This document shows, in pieces, positions 6,874-14,029 of a DNA stretch of 14,073 nt. Source of the DNA: Firmicutes bacterium UBA3738 (GTDB lineage: Bacteria > Bacillota > Clostridia > Peptostreptococcales > Anaerovoracaceae). The stretch covers positions 1-14,073 of the forward strand of contig DFGY01000006.1 of the NCBI GenBank assembly GCA_002372505.1, in the 5' to 3' direction. Each line of letters begins with the position of its first letter. Positions within the stretch are counted from its first letter, which is position 1. The notes beneath the pieces were generated by a model that saw only the letters and a program-made list of their open reading frames with translations, was not told the origin of the DNA and did no database searches. Both the position numbers and the translations under genes were made by a program.

Positions 6874-6890
6874 CGGCTATTATTCGCAGA

Positions 6891-7451
6891 TTATTTTGAC
6901 CTACCAAGGTATTCTCCCGATCTGGTGTCAATCTGTATGACTTCGCCTTCCTCGATGAATATAGGCACGTGTACAACTGCGCCGGTCTCAACTGTGGCTT
7001 CCTTGGTAACGTTAGTAGCCGTGTCGCCTTTGACGCCCGGCTCACAGTCGATAACCTTAAGGTCTACGAAGTTGGGAGCTTCAACGATGAATGGCTCGTT
7101 CTGGTAGAACTTAATAGTTGCTTCATCGTTCTCTCTCAGATATTTAATGGCTTCCTCAACCATGTCGAAGCTGATAGGCACCTGGTCGTATGTCTCGCCG
7201 TCCATGAAGTAATAAAGCTCGCCATCATTGTACAGATACTGCATCTTCTTAGTCTCAATGTGAGCGTTATCAAACTTATCGTTAGGGTTGAACGCCTCTT
7301 CTCTGATAGCACCTGTAATGATGTTCTTGTACTTCGTCCTTACAAAAGCCGCGCCTTTACCCGGCTTTACATGCTGAAAATCAAGAACGACATACGGTTC
7401 ACCGTCTATCTGAAATGTTATACCTTTTCTGAAATCTCCTGCTGTTAACAT
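6891..7451 (-). CDS. efp: Translation elongation factor P
   Basis: A full-length, 186-residue EF-P with the three expected domains: KOW-like domain 1 (MLTAGDFRKGITFQIDGEPY), an OB domain (from about 65) and a C-terminal OB domain containing the family signature around VIDCEPGVKGDTATNV and ending in GEYLGRSK. EF-P binds between the ribosomal P and E sites and rescues stalls at polyproline. The tip of domain 1 is KPGKGAAF with Lys32, the lysine-type tip that is 5-aminopentanolylated in Bacillus; no EpmA/EarP-type modification gene is visible nearby. The ATG is preceded by GGAAGG about nine bases upstream and by an extended -10 promoter (7485-7513), and the gene ends in its own terminator, so it is probably monocistronic. 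Confidence 0.97.
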   Translation of the reverse strand: MLTAGDFRKGITFQIDGEPYVVLDFQHVKPGKGAAFVRTKYKNIITGAIREEAFNPNDKFDNAHIETKKMQYLYNDGELYYFMDGETYDQVPISFDMVEEAIKYLRENDEATIKFYQNEPFIVEAPNFVDLKVIDCEPGVKGDTATNVTKEATVETGAVVHVPIFIEEGEVIQIDTRSGEYLGRSK

Positions 7452-7484
7452 GGTTTATACCTTCCTTTCATTTTAACGAACACA

Positions 7485-7513
7485 ATTATAGCAAAAATGC
7501 ACATGAAGGGCAA
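7485..7513 (-). promoter_or_regulatory. efp: Sigma-A promoter of efp with extended -10
   Basis: On the minus strand TTGCCC (7513-7508), a 17-base spacer and TATAAT (7490-7485) preceded by TGC give a TGnTATAAT extended -10. It sits 34 bases upstream of the efp ATG. The -35 lies only five bases from the end of the palindrome at 7519-7595, so that element defines the region where upstream contacts or regulators would bind. Confidence 0.8.
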
Positions 7514-7518
7514 GAGTG

Positions 7519-7595
7519 CGTTTCACGGGGACAGGCTTTTTGTTTCGCACTCTGCCGGGCAGAGTGCGAAACAAAAAGCCTGTCCCCGTGAAACG
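7519..7595. mobile_element. Perfect 38-bp-arm palindrome, REP/REPIN-like element
   Basis: Arms 7519-7556 and 7558-7595 are perfect reverse complements around a single central G, 77 bases in all. Each arm reads outward-in as CGTTTCACGGGGACAGG, then a T-run, then GTTTCGCACTCTGCC. The GGGGACAGG core flanked by GTTTC boxes resembles REP-type palindromes that accompany Y1 tyrosine transposases (RAYTs) in Clostridia and other phyla; this is recollection of the motif, not a database match. No transposase gene is in the window. An extra AGAGTGCG at 7513-7520 repeats the start of the right arm. It begins 13 bases beyond the thiZ stop and may also help stop thi transcription, although no U-tract follows on the minus strand. 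Confidence 0.75.
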
Positions 7596-7608
7596 TTTTT
7601 GTCACCTT

Positions 7609-8364
7609 CTACAGTATATCCAGTATTTGTTTTTTGTATGACAGGAATTCCTGGGATAGGAGGAATTCTTCCCGTGGTATATCTCCGCGATCTATTGATA
7701 TTTCCGCTTCTATTACTCCCGGCTGGCCGGTGAGAAGGTAGATGCGGTTGGAGAGAAGAATTGCCTCGTCTATGTCGTGGGTAATGAAGAGTGTTGTGAG
7801 CTTGATGTTCTTCATTACGTCCAGATACCAGGTGTGCATCTGGGATTTTGTGAATGTGTCCAGAGCCGAGAATGGCTCATCTAAGAGTGCAACCTCGTGG
7901 GAGAACATGTAGGTTCTAAGAAGCGCGGCCCTCTGCCTCATGCCGCCCGATAGCTGCTTTGGATATTTCTTTTCCGTGCCCTCAAGGCCGAACTGGGCGA
8001 AGAGCTCCGTAGCCTTTTCCCTGGCTTCCTTCTTAGGCACGCCCCGCATTAAAAGAGGCAGGGCAACATTGTCCTGTATGGTTCTGAATGGGAGCAGCAG
8101 ATCCTTTTGCAGCATGTAGCTGACGTTTCCGGGCTCGTCCACAACATTACGACCCTTTAACAGGACCTGCCCCTTGTCCGGCGAAAGAAGGCCGGCAATG
8201 ACGTTAAACAGCGTTGTCTTGCCGCTGCCGCTCTTTCCCAGAAGGGATACCAGCTCCCCTTCCGCCAGGTGGATATTAATATTATCCAGCACCGGATTGT
8301 CCCGGAAGGAGACGCTGACATCCTTTATTTCCAATATGCAGTTTTCTTTATTCGTGCTATCCAT
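7609..8364 (-). CDS. thiZ: ABC transporter ATP-binding protein ThiZ (thiamine-pyrimidine precursor uptake)
   Basis: A 251-residue cytoplasmic ATPase of the NitT/TauT/SsuB class. Walker A is GKSGSGKT (43-50), Q-loop glutamine Q86, signature LSGGMRQR (138-145), Walker B VALLDEP (158-164), SALD at 166-169, and the switch histidine in ITHD (H196). It energises import through the ThiX permease. The substrate follows from its neighbours: a ThiY-type binding protein and a TPP riboswitch at the head of the operon, so it is assigned to thiamine-precursor (hydroxymethyl- or formylaminopyrimidine) uptake rather than to nitrate or sulfonate. It is the last gene of the operon; GAGGA lies 13 bases before the ATG, and a large palindrome follows the stop. 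Confidence 0.87.
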   Translation of the reverse strand: MDSTNKENCILEIKDVSVSFRDNPVLDNINIHLAEGELVSLLGKSGSGKTTLFNVIAGLLSPDKGQVLLKGRNVVDEPGNVSYMLQKDLLLPFRTIQDNVALPLLMRGVPKKEAREKATELFAQFGLEGTEKKYPKQLSGGMRQRAALLRTYMFSHEVALLDEPFSALDTFTKSQMHTWYLDVMKNIKLTTLFITHDIDEAILLSNRIYLLTGQPGVIEAEISIDRGDIPREEFLLSQEFLSYKKQILDIL

Positions 8365-8398
8365 ATTGGTTATTAAATCCTCAGTTTAAATTAATTCA

Positions 8399-9442
8399 TT
8401 AGATAAATTCAGTTGAAAGTCCTGCATTCTCCGGCAGTTCTTCTTCAACCAGCTTGTTGTCGTTGAGCCACTTGTAGAATGCGTTCCATCTTTCGGGATC
8501 GATTACGCCCCACTTTTCAGCGTCATCGATGTAGTACTTGGACAGGTACTTCTGGCTTTCAACAACCAGGTCCTTGCTGTCCTTAAGTTCTTCGTTGGCA
8601 GCAATGAGAATCTCTGCAGACTCTTCCGGGTTCTCGGCCGCAAAGGTGTATCCCTTTGAAAGTGCAGCCAGGAAGGCCTTTGCCGTATCCGGATCATCCT
8701 TCAGGAAGTCGTTGTTTGCAATGATTGTCGGTGTGTAGTAGTCGAATACTTTGTCAATGTCTCTGAAGTTCCAGTAGTTTGTATCAAGACCGGCCTGCTT
8801 ACAAGCGATCCCTGCCCAGCCGTAGAATATCCAGATGCTGTCTACCTGATCCTTCTTGAATGCGGATACTTCGTCCGTTACAGTTGAAGGAACCATCTTA
8901 ACCTTTGAGAAGTCGCCGCCGTCGTTTTCAACAACCTGCTTCAGTGTAGCCTGTTCAACGGGGGAATCCCATGTTGCGTAGGTGTGTCCTTCCATTTTCT
9001 TCGGGCTGTCTATTCCCTTTTCCTTCAGGGAAATGATGCCGGAAGTGTTGTGCTGGAGCACTGCTGCAACTGTTGTTATGGGCAGCTTGGCATCTCCGAT
9101 GAGAGCCGGAGCCGTTGTGTCCTGGAATTCCACGCCGAACTGAGCTTTGCCGGAGCCAACCAGACTGGCGCATCCATCTTCAGGCGGCTGAACGACTTTT
9201 ACATTGAGGCCTGCTTCCTGGAAGTAACCCTTGTCCAGGGCAACGTACAGTCCTGTGTGGTTTGTGTTGGGAGTCCAGTCCAGGCAGAATGTTATTTCCT
9301 TTGCATCTCCGCCTGCAGCCGATGATCCTGCCGATGAACCTGCAGCGGATTCATCACTACTGCTGCCGCCGCATCCGTAGGCCAGCATTGAGAATGCCAG
9401 CACGAGAGTTAATGCTAATAATTTAATTGTTTTACTTTTCAT
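8399..9442 (-). CDS. thiY: ThiY-like substrate-binding lipoprotein for a thiamine pyrimidine precursor
   Basis: A 347-residue NMT1/THI5-like periplasmic-binding-type protein. The signal peptide (MKSKTIKLLALTLVLAFSML) ends in lipobox LAYGC, so Cys24 is the lipidated residue anchoring it to the outer face of the membrane. A Gly/Ser/Ala/Asp linker (25-47) leads into the ligand domain, which opens with EITFCLDWTPNTNHTGLYVA, the strongly conserved start of ThiY and yeast THI5-like proteins. Characterised ThiY binds N-formyl-4-amino-5-aminomethyl-2-methylpyrimidine, a salvage product of degraded thiamine; HMP is the alternative. AAGGA precedes the ATG. It lies between thiX and thiZ and should be controlled by the TPP riboswitch. 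Confidence 0.9.
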   Translation of the reverse strand: MKSKTIKLLALTLVLAFSMLAYGCGGSSSDESAAGSSAGSSAAGGDAKEITFCLDWTPNTNHTGLYVALDKGYFQEAGLNVKVVQPPEDGCASLVGSGKAQFGVEFQDTTAPALIGDAKLPITTVAAVLQHNTSGIISLKEKGIDSPKKMEGHTYATWDSPVEQATLKQVVENDGGDFSKVKMVPSTVTDEVSAFKKDQVDSIWIFYGWAGIACKQAGLDTNYWNFRDIDKVFDYYTPTIIANNDFLKDDPDTAKAFLAALSKGYTFAAENPEESAEILIAANEELKDSKDLVVESQKYLSKYYIDDAEKWGVIDPERWNAFYKWLNDNKLVEEELPENAGLSTEFI

Positions 9443-9462
9443 TTTTTCATCCTTCCTAAATA

Positions 9463-10242
9463 CTATGATTCATATTCATCAAGATGTCTGTAGGGCATGC
9501 ACTTCTTTTCCAGGAAGTTCACCAGGAATATGAGGAGCAGCGACACCAGTGATATTAGGATTATCACCGCAAACATCTTGTCAAAGGCGTATGCCTTTTT
9601 TACTTTAGTCATATAAACACCCAGGCCCATAAAGCCTCCCAGCCACTCGCTGATTACCGCGGCCACTACTGCGTAGGACACGGCTATTTTAAGTCCCGAG
9701 AAAAAGTTTGGCAGAGCCGACGGGAACTTAACGTAGCGGAATAGCTTAATCTTTCCTGCCCCCATTGAGCGAAGCAGGTCCACTTCATCCTTGTCCACGG
9801 AGCGGAATCCGTCCAGCAGTCCCACTGACAGGGGGAAGAATGTAGCCAGCACTACGAGAATTATTTTCGGTGCCATTTCGTATCCGAACCAGAGCACCAA
9901 AAGAGGCGCAATGGCTATGGTGGGAATGGTCTGAGTAATTACCAGAATAGGATATGAAGCTCTGTAAAGAATATCGAACATATCCATGAGCACGGCAATT
10001 ACAAGTCCCAGGCCCACGCCTATTGCCAGACCGTAAATGGCTTCCTGCATGGTAACAGCGGAATGCTCCATGAGAAGGCCAAAGTCCCCAACAAATGCCT
10101 TCACCACATCAACAGGCGACGGCAGCATAAAGTTAGGCACCAGGCCCGCCGAGCAGACACCTTGCCAGACAGCCAGTATGAGCAGTATGGCGATTATGGC
10201 AGGAGAATTAGTCCTGATGGTGTTTAGTAACTTTTTTGTCAA
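9463..10242 (-). CDS. thiX: ABC transporter permease ThiX (TTG start)
   Basis: A BPD_transp_1-type inner-membrane permease with about six hydrophobic segments. The cytoplasmic EAA loop is E-V-D-L-L-R-S-M-G-A-G followed by a FPSALP end (about residues 153-178), the docking site for the ThiZ ATPase. The frame is open upstream to an ATG at 10305, but that start would overlap the preceding gene by 98 bases and add a basic, non-homologous leader. I prefer the TTG at 10242-10240, which gives MTKKLLNTIRTNSPAIIAI (259 residues), with AGGAG 12 bases upstream inside the previous gene. This leaves a 35-base overlap with the thiamine-binding-protein gene, consistent with coupling. The exact start is moderately certain; the function is firm from motif and context. 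Confidence 0.85.
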   Translation of the reverse strand: MTKKLLNTIRTNSPAIIAILLILAVWQGVCSAGLVPNFMLPSPVDVVKAFVGDFGLLMEHSAVTMQEAIYGLAIGVGLGLVIAVLMDMFDILYRASYPILVITQTIPTIAIAPLLVLWFGYEMAPKIILVVLATFFPLSVGLLDGFRSVDKDEVDLLRSMGAGKIKLFRYVKFPSALPNFFSGLKIAVSYAVVAAVISEWLGGFMGLGVYMTKVKKAYAFDKMFAVIILISLVSLLLIFLVNFLEKKCMPYRHLDEYES

Positions 10243-10510
10243 TGGTAAGTATCTCTCCTTCCGGCTCGTATTCCACTTTGATATATGCCGAAACCTTAGG
10301 CGCACCTGCGCGAATAGCTACGTGCTGTGCTTCCTTGACCAAATCCATCAGCTGGTCATAGTCATCCCCTTCTACAACAGTCTCATAGGGACCTACGTAA
10401 ACATTGAGTCCACTGCTCTTGAGAAAGTCAATTACCTCGTCGACGATTCTGATAAGTTCTTCTTCGCTGTCAACCTTTGGCAGTGACTGAAGAGCAAAAC
10501 TTGCTTGCAT
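10208..10510 (-). CDS. Small thiamine-binding protein of the MTH1187/YqgV (DUF77) family
   Basis: A 100-residue soluble protein without a signal peptide. It has the ferredoxin-like DUF77/Thiamine_BP pattern: a helix rich in Glu/Ile (EEELIRIVDEVIDFLKSSGL), then NVYVGPYETVVEGD, then a helix (YDQLMDLVKEAQHVAIRAGA) and a final strand (KVSAYIKVEYEP). Relatives form tetramers, and some have been shown to bind thiamine or related pyrimidines. It is the first gene after the TPP riboswitch and is overlapped by thiX, so it probably handles or senses the imported thiamine precursor in the cytoplasm; that role is inference. An ideal AGGAGG lies nine bases before the ATG. Confidence 0.85.
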   Translation of the reverse strand: MQASFALQSLPKVDSEEELIRIVDEVIDFLKSSGLNVYVGPYETVVEGDDYDQLMDLVKEAQHVAIRAGAPKVSAYIKVEYEPEGEILTIDKKVTKHHQD

Positions 10511-10573
10511 TTTATTTACCTCCTTGCATCCTTCTAATTTGATATAACTTCAGCTGACTTGGATTAGCCTGCA

Positions 10574-10608
10574 AATAAAATTGCCTCCGCCAGAATTCCG
10601 GCAAAGGC
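10574..10608 (-). terminator. Riboswitch-controlled intrinsic terminator
   Basis: On the minus strand GCCTTTGCCGG (10608-10598) pairs with CTGGCGGAGGC (10593-10583), an 11-bp stem with three G-U pairs and an AATT loop, followed by AATTTTATTT. It lies 16 bases past the riboswitch and 64 bases before the first thi gene. It is the expected expression platform: TPP binding should favour this stem. The arm containing TGCCGG is complementary to a CCGG block in the aptamer, a possible antiterminator pairing. Confidence 0.85.
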
Positions 10609-10624
10609 AAGCACATTTGCAAAT

Positions 10625-10713
10625 CAATATGTTCGCTACGCCGGCATTATCCGGATCAGCTATTAAGGGTCGCGGCTGTTGCCACCTCTCAGTCCTTGCG
10701 GACTCCCCATTTG
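10625..10713 (-). ncRNA. TPP (THI-box) riboswitch aptamer
   Basis: The minus strand carries the hallmark conserved blocks in order: GGGGAGTCC (10708-10700), ACTGAGAGG, then GACCC, and CTGATCCGGATAATGCCGG followed by CGTAGCGA, which matches the THI-box consensus CUGAUCUGGAUAAUGCCAGCGUAGGGA with paired C/G changes in the stem. Closing stem P1 can form between CAAATG (10713-10708) and CATATTG (10631-10625) with one bulged A. One departure from consensus is GUAGCGA in place of GUAGGGA. It lies between the promoter and the terminator at the head of the thi operon, so TPP should switch transcription off. Confidence 0.96.
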
Positions 10714-10722
10714 TCGGTTATG

Positions 10723-10768
10723 AGTATATTCTTTATACTTATACTTGTCAATATTATTTACTTGTCAA
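10723..10768 (-). promoter_or_regulatory. Sigma-A promoter of the thi operon, with a duplicated -35
   Basis: On the minus strand TTGACA (10751-10746), a 17-base spacer and TATACT (10728-10723) form a near-consensus promoter just upstream of the riboswitch. A second TTGACAAGTA copy (TTGACA at 10768-10763) lies 17 bases further upstream; with TATAAG it would have a 19-base spacer, so it may be a weaker alternative or a fortuitous duplication. Confidence 0.85.
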
Positions 10769-10885
10769 GATATTATTTTAAGTGCATTTCCCATTTCAGA
10801 TTTAGTTATTTAGTAAACATTTAAGCAAAGACACATTTGGTATCAGCAGTAAAATTAACTCTTGCTTTGTCTCTAAAACAATCTG

Positions 10886-13800
10886 CTATTTAACAGTTAC
10901 CTTAAAAGTAGTATATACGCCATTCTGCGCATATGCGTAGATGGTGCAAGTCCCCTTCCCCTTGGCTGTCACTTTGCCCTTCTTAACAACAGCTATCTTG
11001 CTGTTTGATGTCTCCCAGGCTACAGCTCTGTGGTGTTGCACTTTCTTCTTGCTTTTCACTTCTTTTACTCTGAGCTTTCTGCTCTTCTTTACTTTCAATG
11101 TCACTTTGCCATTCTTTGGGCTTACTCTCTTAACGGACTTGTCATTTCCGTACTTACCGCCTGCTGTGTTTACGTGGACAGTCTTTGATACAGCAATCAC
11201 CTTGCCATCCTTGTCGAGAGCTGTCATTATGAACTTGTAGTACTTACCTCTCTTGAGTTTGGCCTTTAGGATATTCTTAAGGGGGAACTTAAAGGTCTTG
11301 GCATTAAATCTTTTGATTTTCTTATAGTAATACTTCTTCCCTTTGGAATTGCACATATTACCATAAATGACATACGTCTTTGCTCCTGAAACTTTTGTCC
11401 ACTTAAGAAGCACTACTTTTTTACCCCGGCTCCCCCCTCTGAGTCTCAACTTGCCGAAGGTGGATCCTTTAATGTCACCGTCATTCTTTAGTTTTGCAAC
11501 AGCTTTATCCATAATCTTTTCATTTATTGGCTCTTTGTTATCATCTTCGGACGTTTTAAAACCACTGCTGTCTGTTTTGTTGTCATTGTTCTCAATGTTG
11601 TTTTCTGATGTTGAGTTGTTGTTTTCTGTGTTGTCAATATCGGTATTGTTGATTTCAGTATTGTCCTCCTCTGCGATTCTCTCGAATCGGGCGAAAAATG
11701 TTACGTCCTCTCTAACTACATAGGATGATATTTCTTCTGTCTTGTATTTCCTCCCATCGGAGCACTCCCATTCTTTCAGTTTATATCCATTGTTGGCAGT
11801 AGCTACAGGGATAACACCCACCACTGCTCCTGTCTTGACTCTTACTGCCGCCTGAATGGTCGTACCACCTTCTCCTGCTCTAAAGATAACGATGTTATCC
11901 TTTGCCTCCCATACTGCTTTTAGTCTAATATTTTTACCCGGCATCTTCGTATTCTCTGTCAAAGGATTATTATCACCATCTATCCAACCTACAAAGCTAT
12001 ATCCCGTTTTTTTCGGGCTTGCGGGAAAACTGCCGTCTGCCATTATCCCGCTATCTTCAGCAAGCAGTATATCGTCTATTCTTTCGGGAATACCACCGTC
12101 AGTGTCAAAAGAAACGGTGTATTTTGGAATCTTCGGTATTATTGTCTCTTTAGTATCTTTCTGATATATGCCTGTTGGATTGTCCGTCTGGTCCGCTAAT
12201 ATTTCAGCTATATAAACTATTTTCCCCTCTGCTTCAACAGTTGCGGGAATAACGCTTTTTTTAACCACCGCATCAGCAGTCTTCACATCACTACATCCTT
12301 CACACTCAAAGATTCCCTTTGCAATGTAGCCTCTCTCGGCTTCATCTGTTTTCCACTCAAAATGCTTCAGTTTATAGTCATGGGCCGGCTCCCAACCGGC
12401 ATATAATTTTATATCACTCGTGACTTGTCTGCTGAAATCATACTCCTGTGTACACTGTGAGTCTTCATACCACCCTGTAAACCGGCTACACTGTTTGTTT
12501 GGCGAATCCGGCTCCTCAATAGGCATTCCTCTGATTACTGTTTGTGCCGGCACCGACGTTCCGCCTTTTGTGTCAAATGTTATGTGATTACTCAGAAAAT
12601 CTTTATTTTCTTTGAATACATTTCTAATTTCCTGAGGGCTGCCGGTCGTTATAGCATAACTATATTTCATCGGCTCGCAGTCCTTTAATGCCAACTGTTT
12701 AATCGGCGCAACATAGTTCGTCGCATCATCTTCAGGATTCTTTCTGGCCGCATCCAGCAACGCCGGAAATAACTCATATAGCCAGGAATTCGATCGCTCT
12801 GAGCTGTTATACATATACCTTCCGGCAAAAAGAGTCTTGACATCCGGACTGTACAACCCGATTCCGAAATTGTTATCCGGCGATACCCATGCACACCAAC
12901 TTTCTGAATTTGATTCATTCAAAACAATGCGGCAGTCTGTGTTAGCGGCATTGCCCCAAAATCCCAGCTCGTCTTTCGATGTAATTGTATCATCCTGCCA
13001 AGGTTGCTCCCCATTATAATATATGAATTTCCCCAAGTAACTCACGACGTAGAATGCAGGCAGCTCCTGGTCTACAACCGGATTATTATAACCGGAGAAA
13101 TCCGTGAATGAATTATCGACAATTATTTTGTCATCAAAAAGAGTATAAGTGTTTTCCATATATGAAGGTGTAATGCTCCCATTAAGGGACCAATCCATTG
13201 GCTGCATCTTTATGTATATGGAATTATCGGTTATGCGAATATCTAAAAGCCGCCCCGTATACCCATTCATGTCGCCGCCTTGTACCGGATTATATCGCCA
13301 AATGGTATTATTATATTGTCCCGGAGTGTACTCGCTACAGGCACCCGTGCCATAATATGACTGTTGTACCAGCCTGCCTGTATCGTGATTGTTAATTAAG
13401 TTTGTCAACCCTGGAATGCTGCAGGTTTTATCTTCTATATGTTTTATTCCGCCGCCTTTTGAAAGATCCACTCCAAGTTTAAAGCGTGTGTTATCTAAAT
13501 ACACCTCACTTTCGTATATTCCAATATTCTCAGTGTCGATAGAATGCATTGAAAAATTAAACTCACTGGCCTTTAGCGGCTGAATTCTTACCTTCTCTAT
13601 TGCTTCGGTCTTCTCCCCACCAGCATATGATTTTATCAAAAATGAGGCCGTCTTTTTATTCCCGGCTTCAAGATAAAACATATCGGATACCAATCCGTTG
13701 CTTTCACTATACTCAACAACCATTTTGACAGGCTTGTCAGAAGAATATTTAAAAGTCATTTTATTAAACTCATTAACGAAGATTTCCCTATCAGGAACAA

Positions 13801-13903
13801 TTATCTTCTCGTCTGCAGAAGCGTGAACCGAAGCTTCGTTCAATAGAACAATTGATGCGGCAATAGCAACGATAATTAAAAGACACCTATATCCCTTTTT
13901 CAT
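10886..13903 (-). CDS. Secreted multidomain surface protein: novel N-terminal domain, B-repeats, FN3-like and Big_2 domains
   Basis: A 1005-residue exported protein. I start it at the ATG at 13903 (AGGTG six bases before; signal peptide MKKGYRCLLIIVAIAASIVL with a likely cut after VHASA), not at the in-frame ATG 105 bases upstream. Residues about 31-435 are beta-rich with many aromatic residues and short motifs such as GRLVQQSYYGTG and WRYNPVQGGD; I suspect a carbohydrate-related beta-sandwich but do not recognise it. Then come an InlB-type B-repeat (440-505), a short domain with a CEGC pair (510-592, resembling repeats of clostridial surface proteins), two more B-repeat-like units (595-667, 668-742), an Asn/Asp/Glu linker (745-790), an FN3-like domain (815-915), and a Big_2 Ig-like domain (925-1005). 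The last 200 residues are very lysine-rich. There is no LPXTG motif, so attachment may be electrostatic. Confidence 0.85.
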   Translation of the reverse strand: MKKGYRCLLIIVAIAASIVLLNEASVHASADEKIIVPDREIFVNEFNKMTFKYSSDKPVKMVVEYSESNGLVSDMFYLEAGNKKTASFLIKSYAGGEKTEAIEKVRIQPLKASEFNFSMHSIDTENIGIYESEVYLDNTRFKLGVDLSKGGGIKHIEDKTCSIPGLTNLINNHDTGRLVQQSYYGTGACSEYTPGQYNNTIWRYNPVQGGDMNGYTGRLLDIRITDNSIYIKMQPMDWSLNGSITPSYMENTYTLFDDKIIVDNSFTDFSGYNNPVVDQELPAFYVVSYLGKFIYYNGEQPWQDDTITSKDELGFWGNAANTDCRIVLNESNSESWCAWVSPDNNFGIGLYSPDVKTLFAGRYMYNSSERSNSWLYELFPALLDAARKNPEDDATNYVAPIKQLALKDCEPMKYSYAITTGSPQEIRNVFKENKDFLSNHITFDTKGGTSVPAQTVIRGMPIEEPDSPNKQCSRFTGWYEDSQCTQEYDFSRQVTSDIKLYAGWEPAHDYKLKHFEWKTDEAERGYIAKGIFECEGCSDVKTADAVVKKSVIPATVEAEGKIVYIAEILADQTDNPTGIYQKDTKETIIPKIPKYTVSFDTDGGIPERIDDILLAEDSGIMADGSFPASPKKTGYSFVGWIDGDNNPLTENTKMPGKNIRLKAVWEAKDNIVIFRAGEGGTTIQAAVRVKTGAVVGVIPVATANNGYKLKEWECSDGRKYKTEEISSYVVREDVTFFARFERIAEEDNTEINNTDIDNTENNNSTSENNIENNDNKTDSSGFKTSEDDNKEPINEKIMDKAVAKLKNDGDIKGSTFGKLRLRGGSRGKKVVLLKWTKVSGAKTYVIYGNMCNSKGKKYYYKKIKRFNAKTFKFPLKNILKAKLKRGKYYKFIMTALDKDGKVIAVSKTVHVNTAGGKYGNDKSVKRVSPKNGKVTLKVKKSRKLRVKEVKSKKKVQHHRAVAWETSNSKIAVVKKGKVTAKGKGTCTIYAYAQNGVYTTFKVTVK

Positions 13904-14020
13904 TGTTTCACCTGTTTTATATCCTTTTTTTTGATATACAAAAAACAACTTTGCACCGTATAAACATAAATGCCTACACCCATTTACAAAGTCGAATATT
14001 AAACCCAATATATTTATTCA

Positions 14021-14029
14021 AGTATACCA
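14021..14029 (-). promoter_or_regulatory. Candidate extended -10 promoter for the surface-protein gene
   Basis: On the minus strand TGGTATACT (14029-14021) fits an extended -10 (TGnTATAnT), but no good -35 lies 17 bases upstream. It would give a leader of roughly 110 bases. The inverted pair TACCAT/ATGGTA (14025-14030 and 14044-14049) overlaps it and could be an operator. The AT-rich leader offers other weak candidates, including TTGAAT-N17-TATTCG. Confidence 0.3.

Noticed and set aside
10243..10305. Longer ThiX beginning at the ATG at 10305
   Set aside because: It adds a basic leader unlike the permease family and a 98-base overlap; the TTG at 10242 has AGGAG upstream and yields a normal N-terminus.
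10752..10885. Terminator for the surface-protein gene between its stop and the thi promoter
   Set aside because: I found only short imperfect pairings around AAGCAA/TTGCTT without a U-tract; no convincing intrinsic terminator is visible.
13904..14008. Longer surface protein beginning at the ATG at 14008
   Set aside because: The added 35 residues would bury the signal peptide; the ATG at 13903 has AGGTG at six bases and starts directly with a signal sequence.
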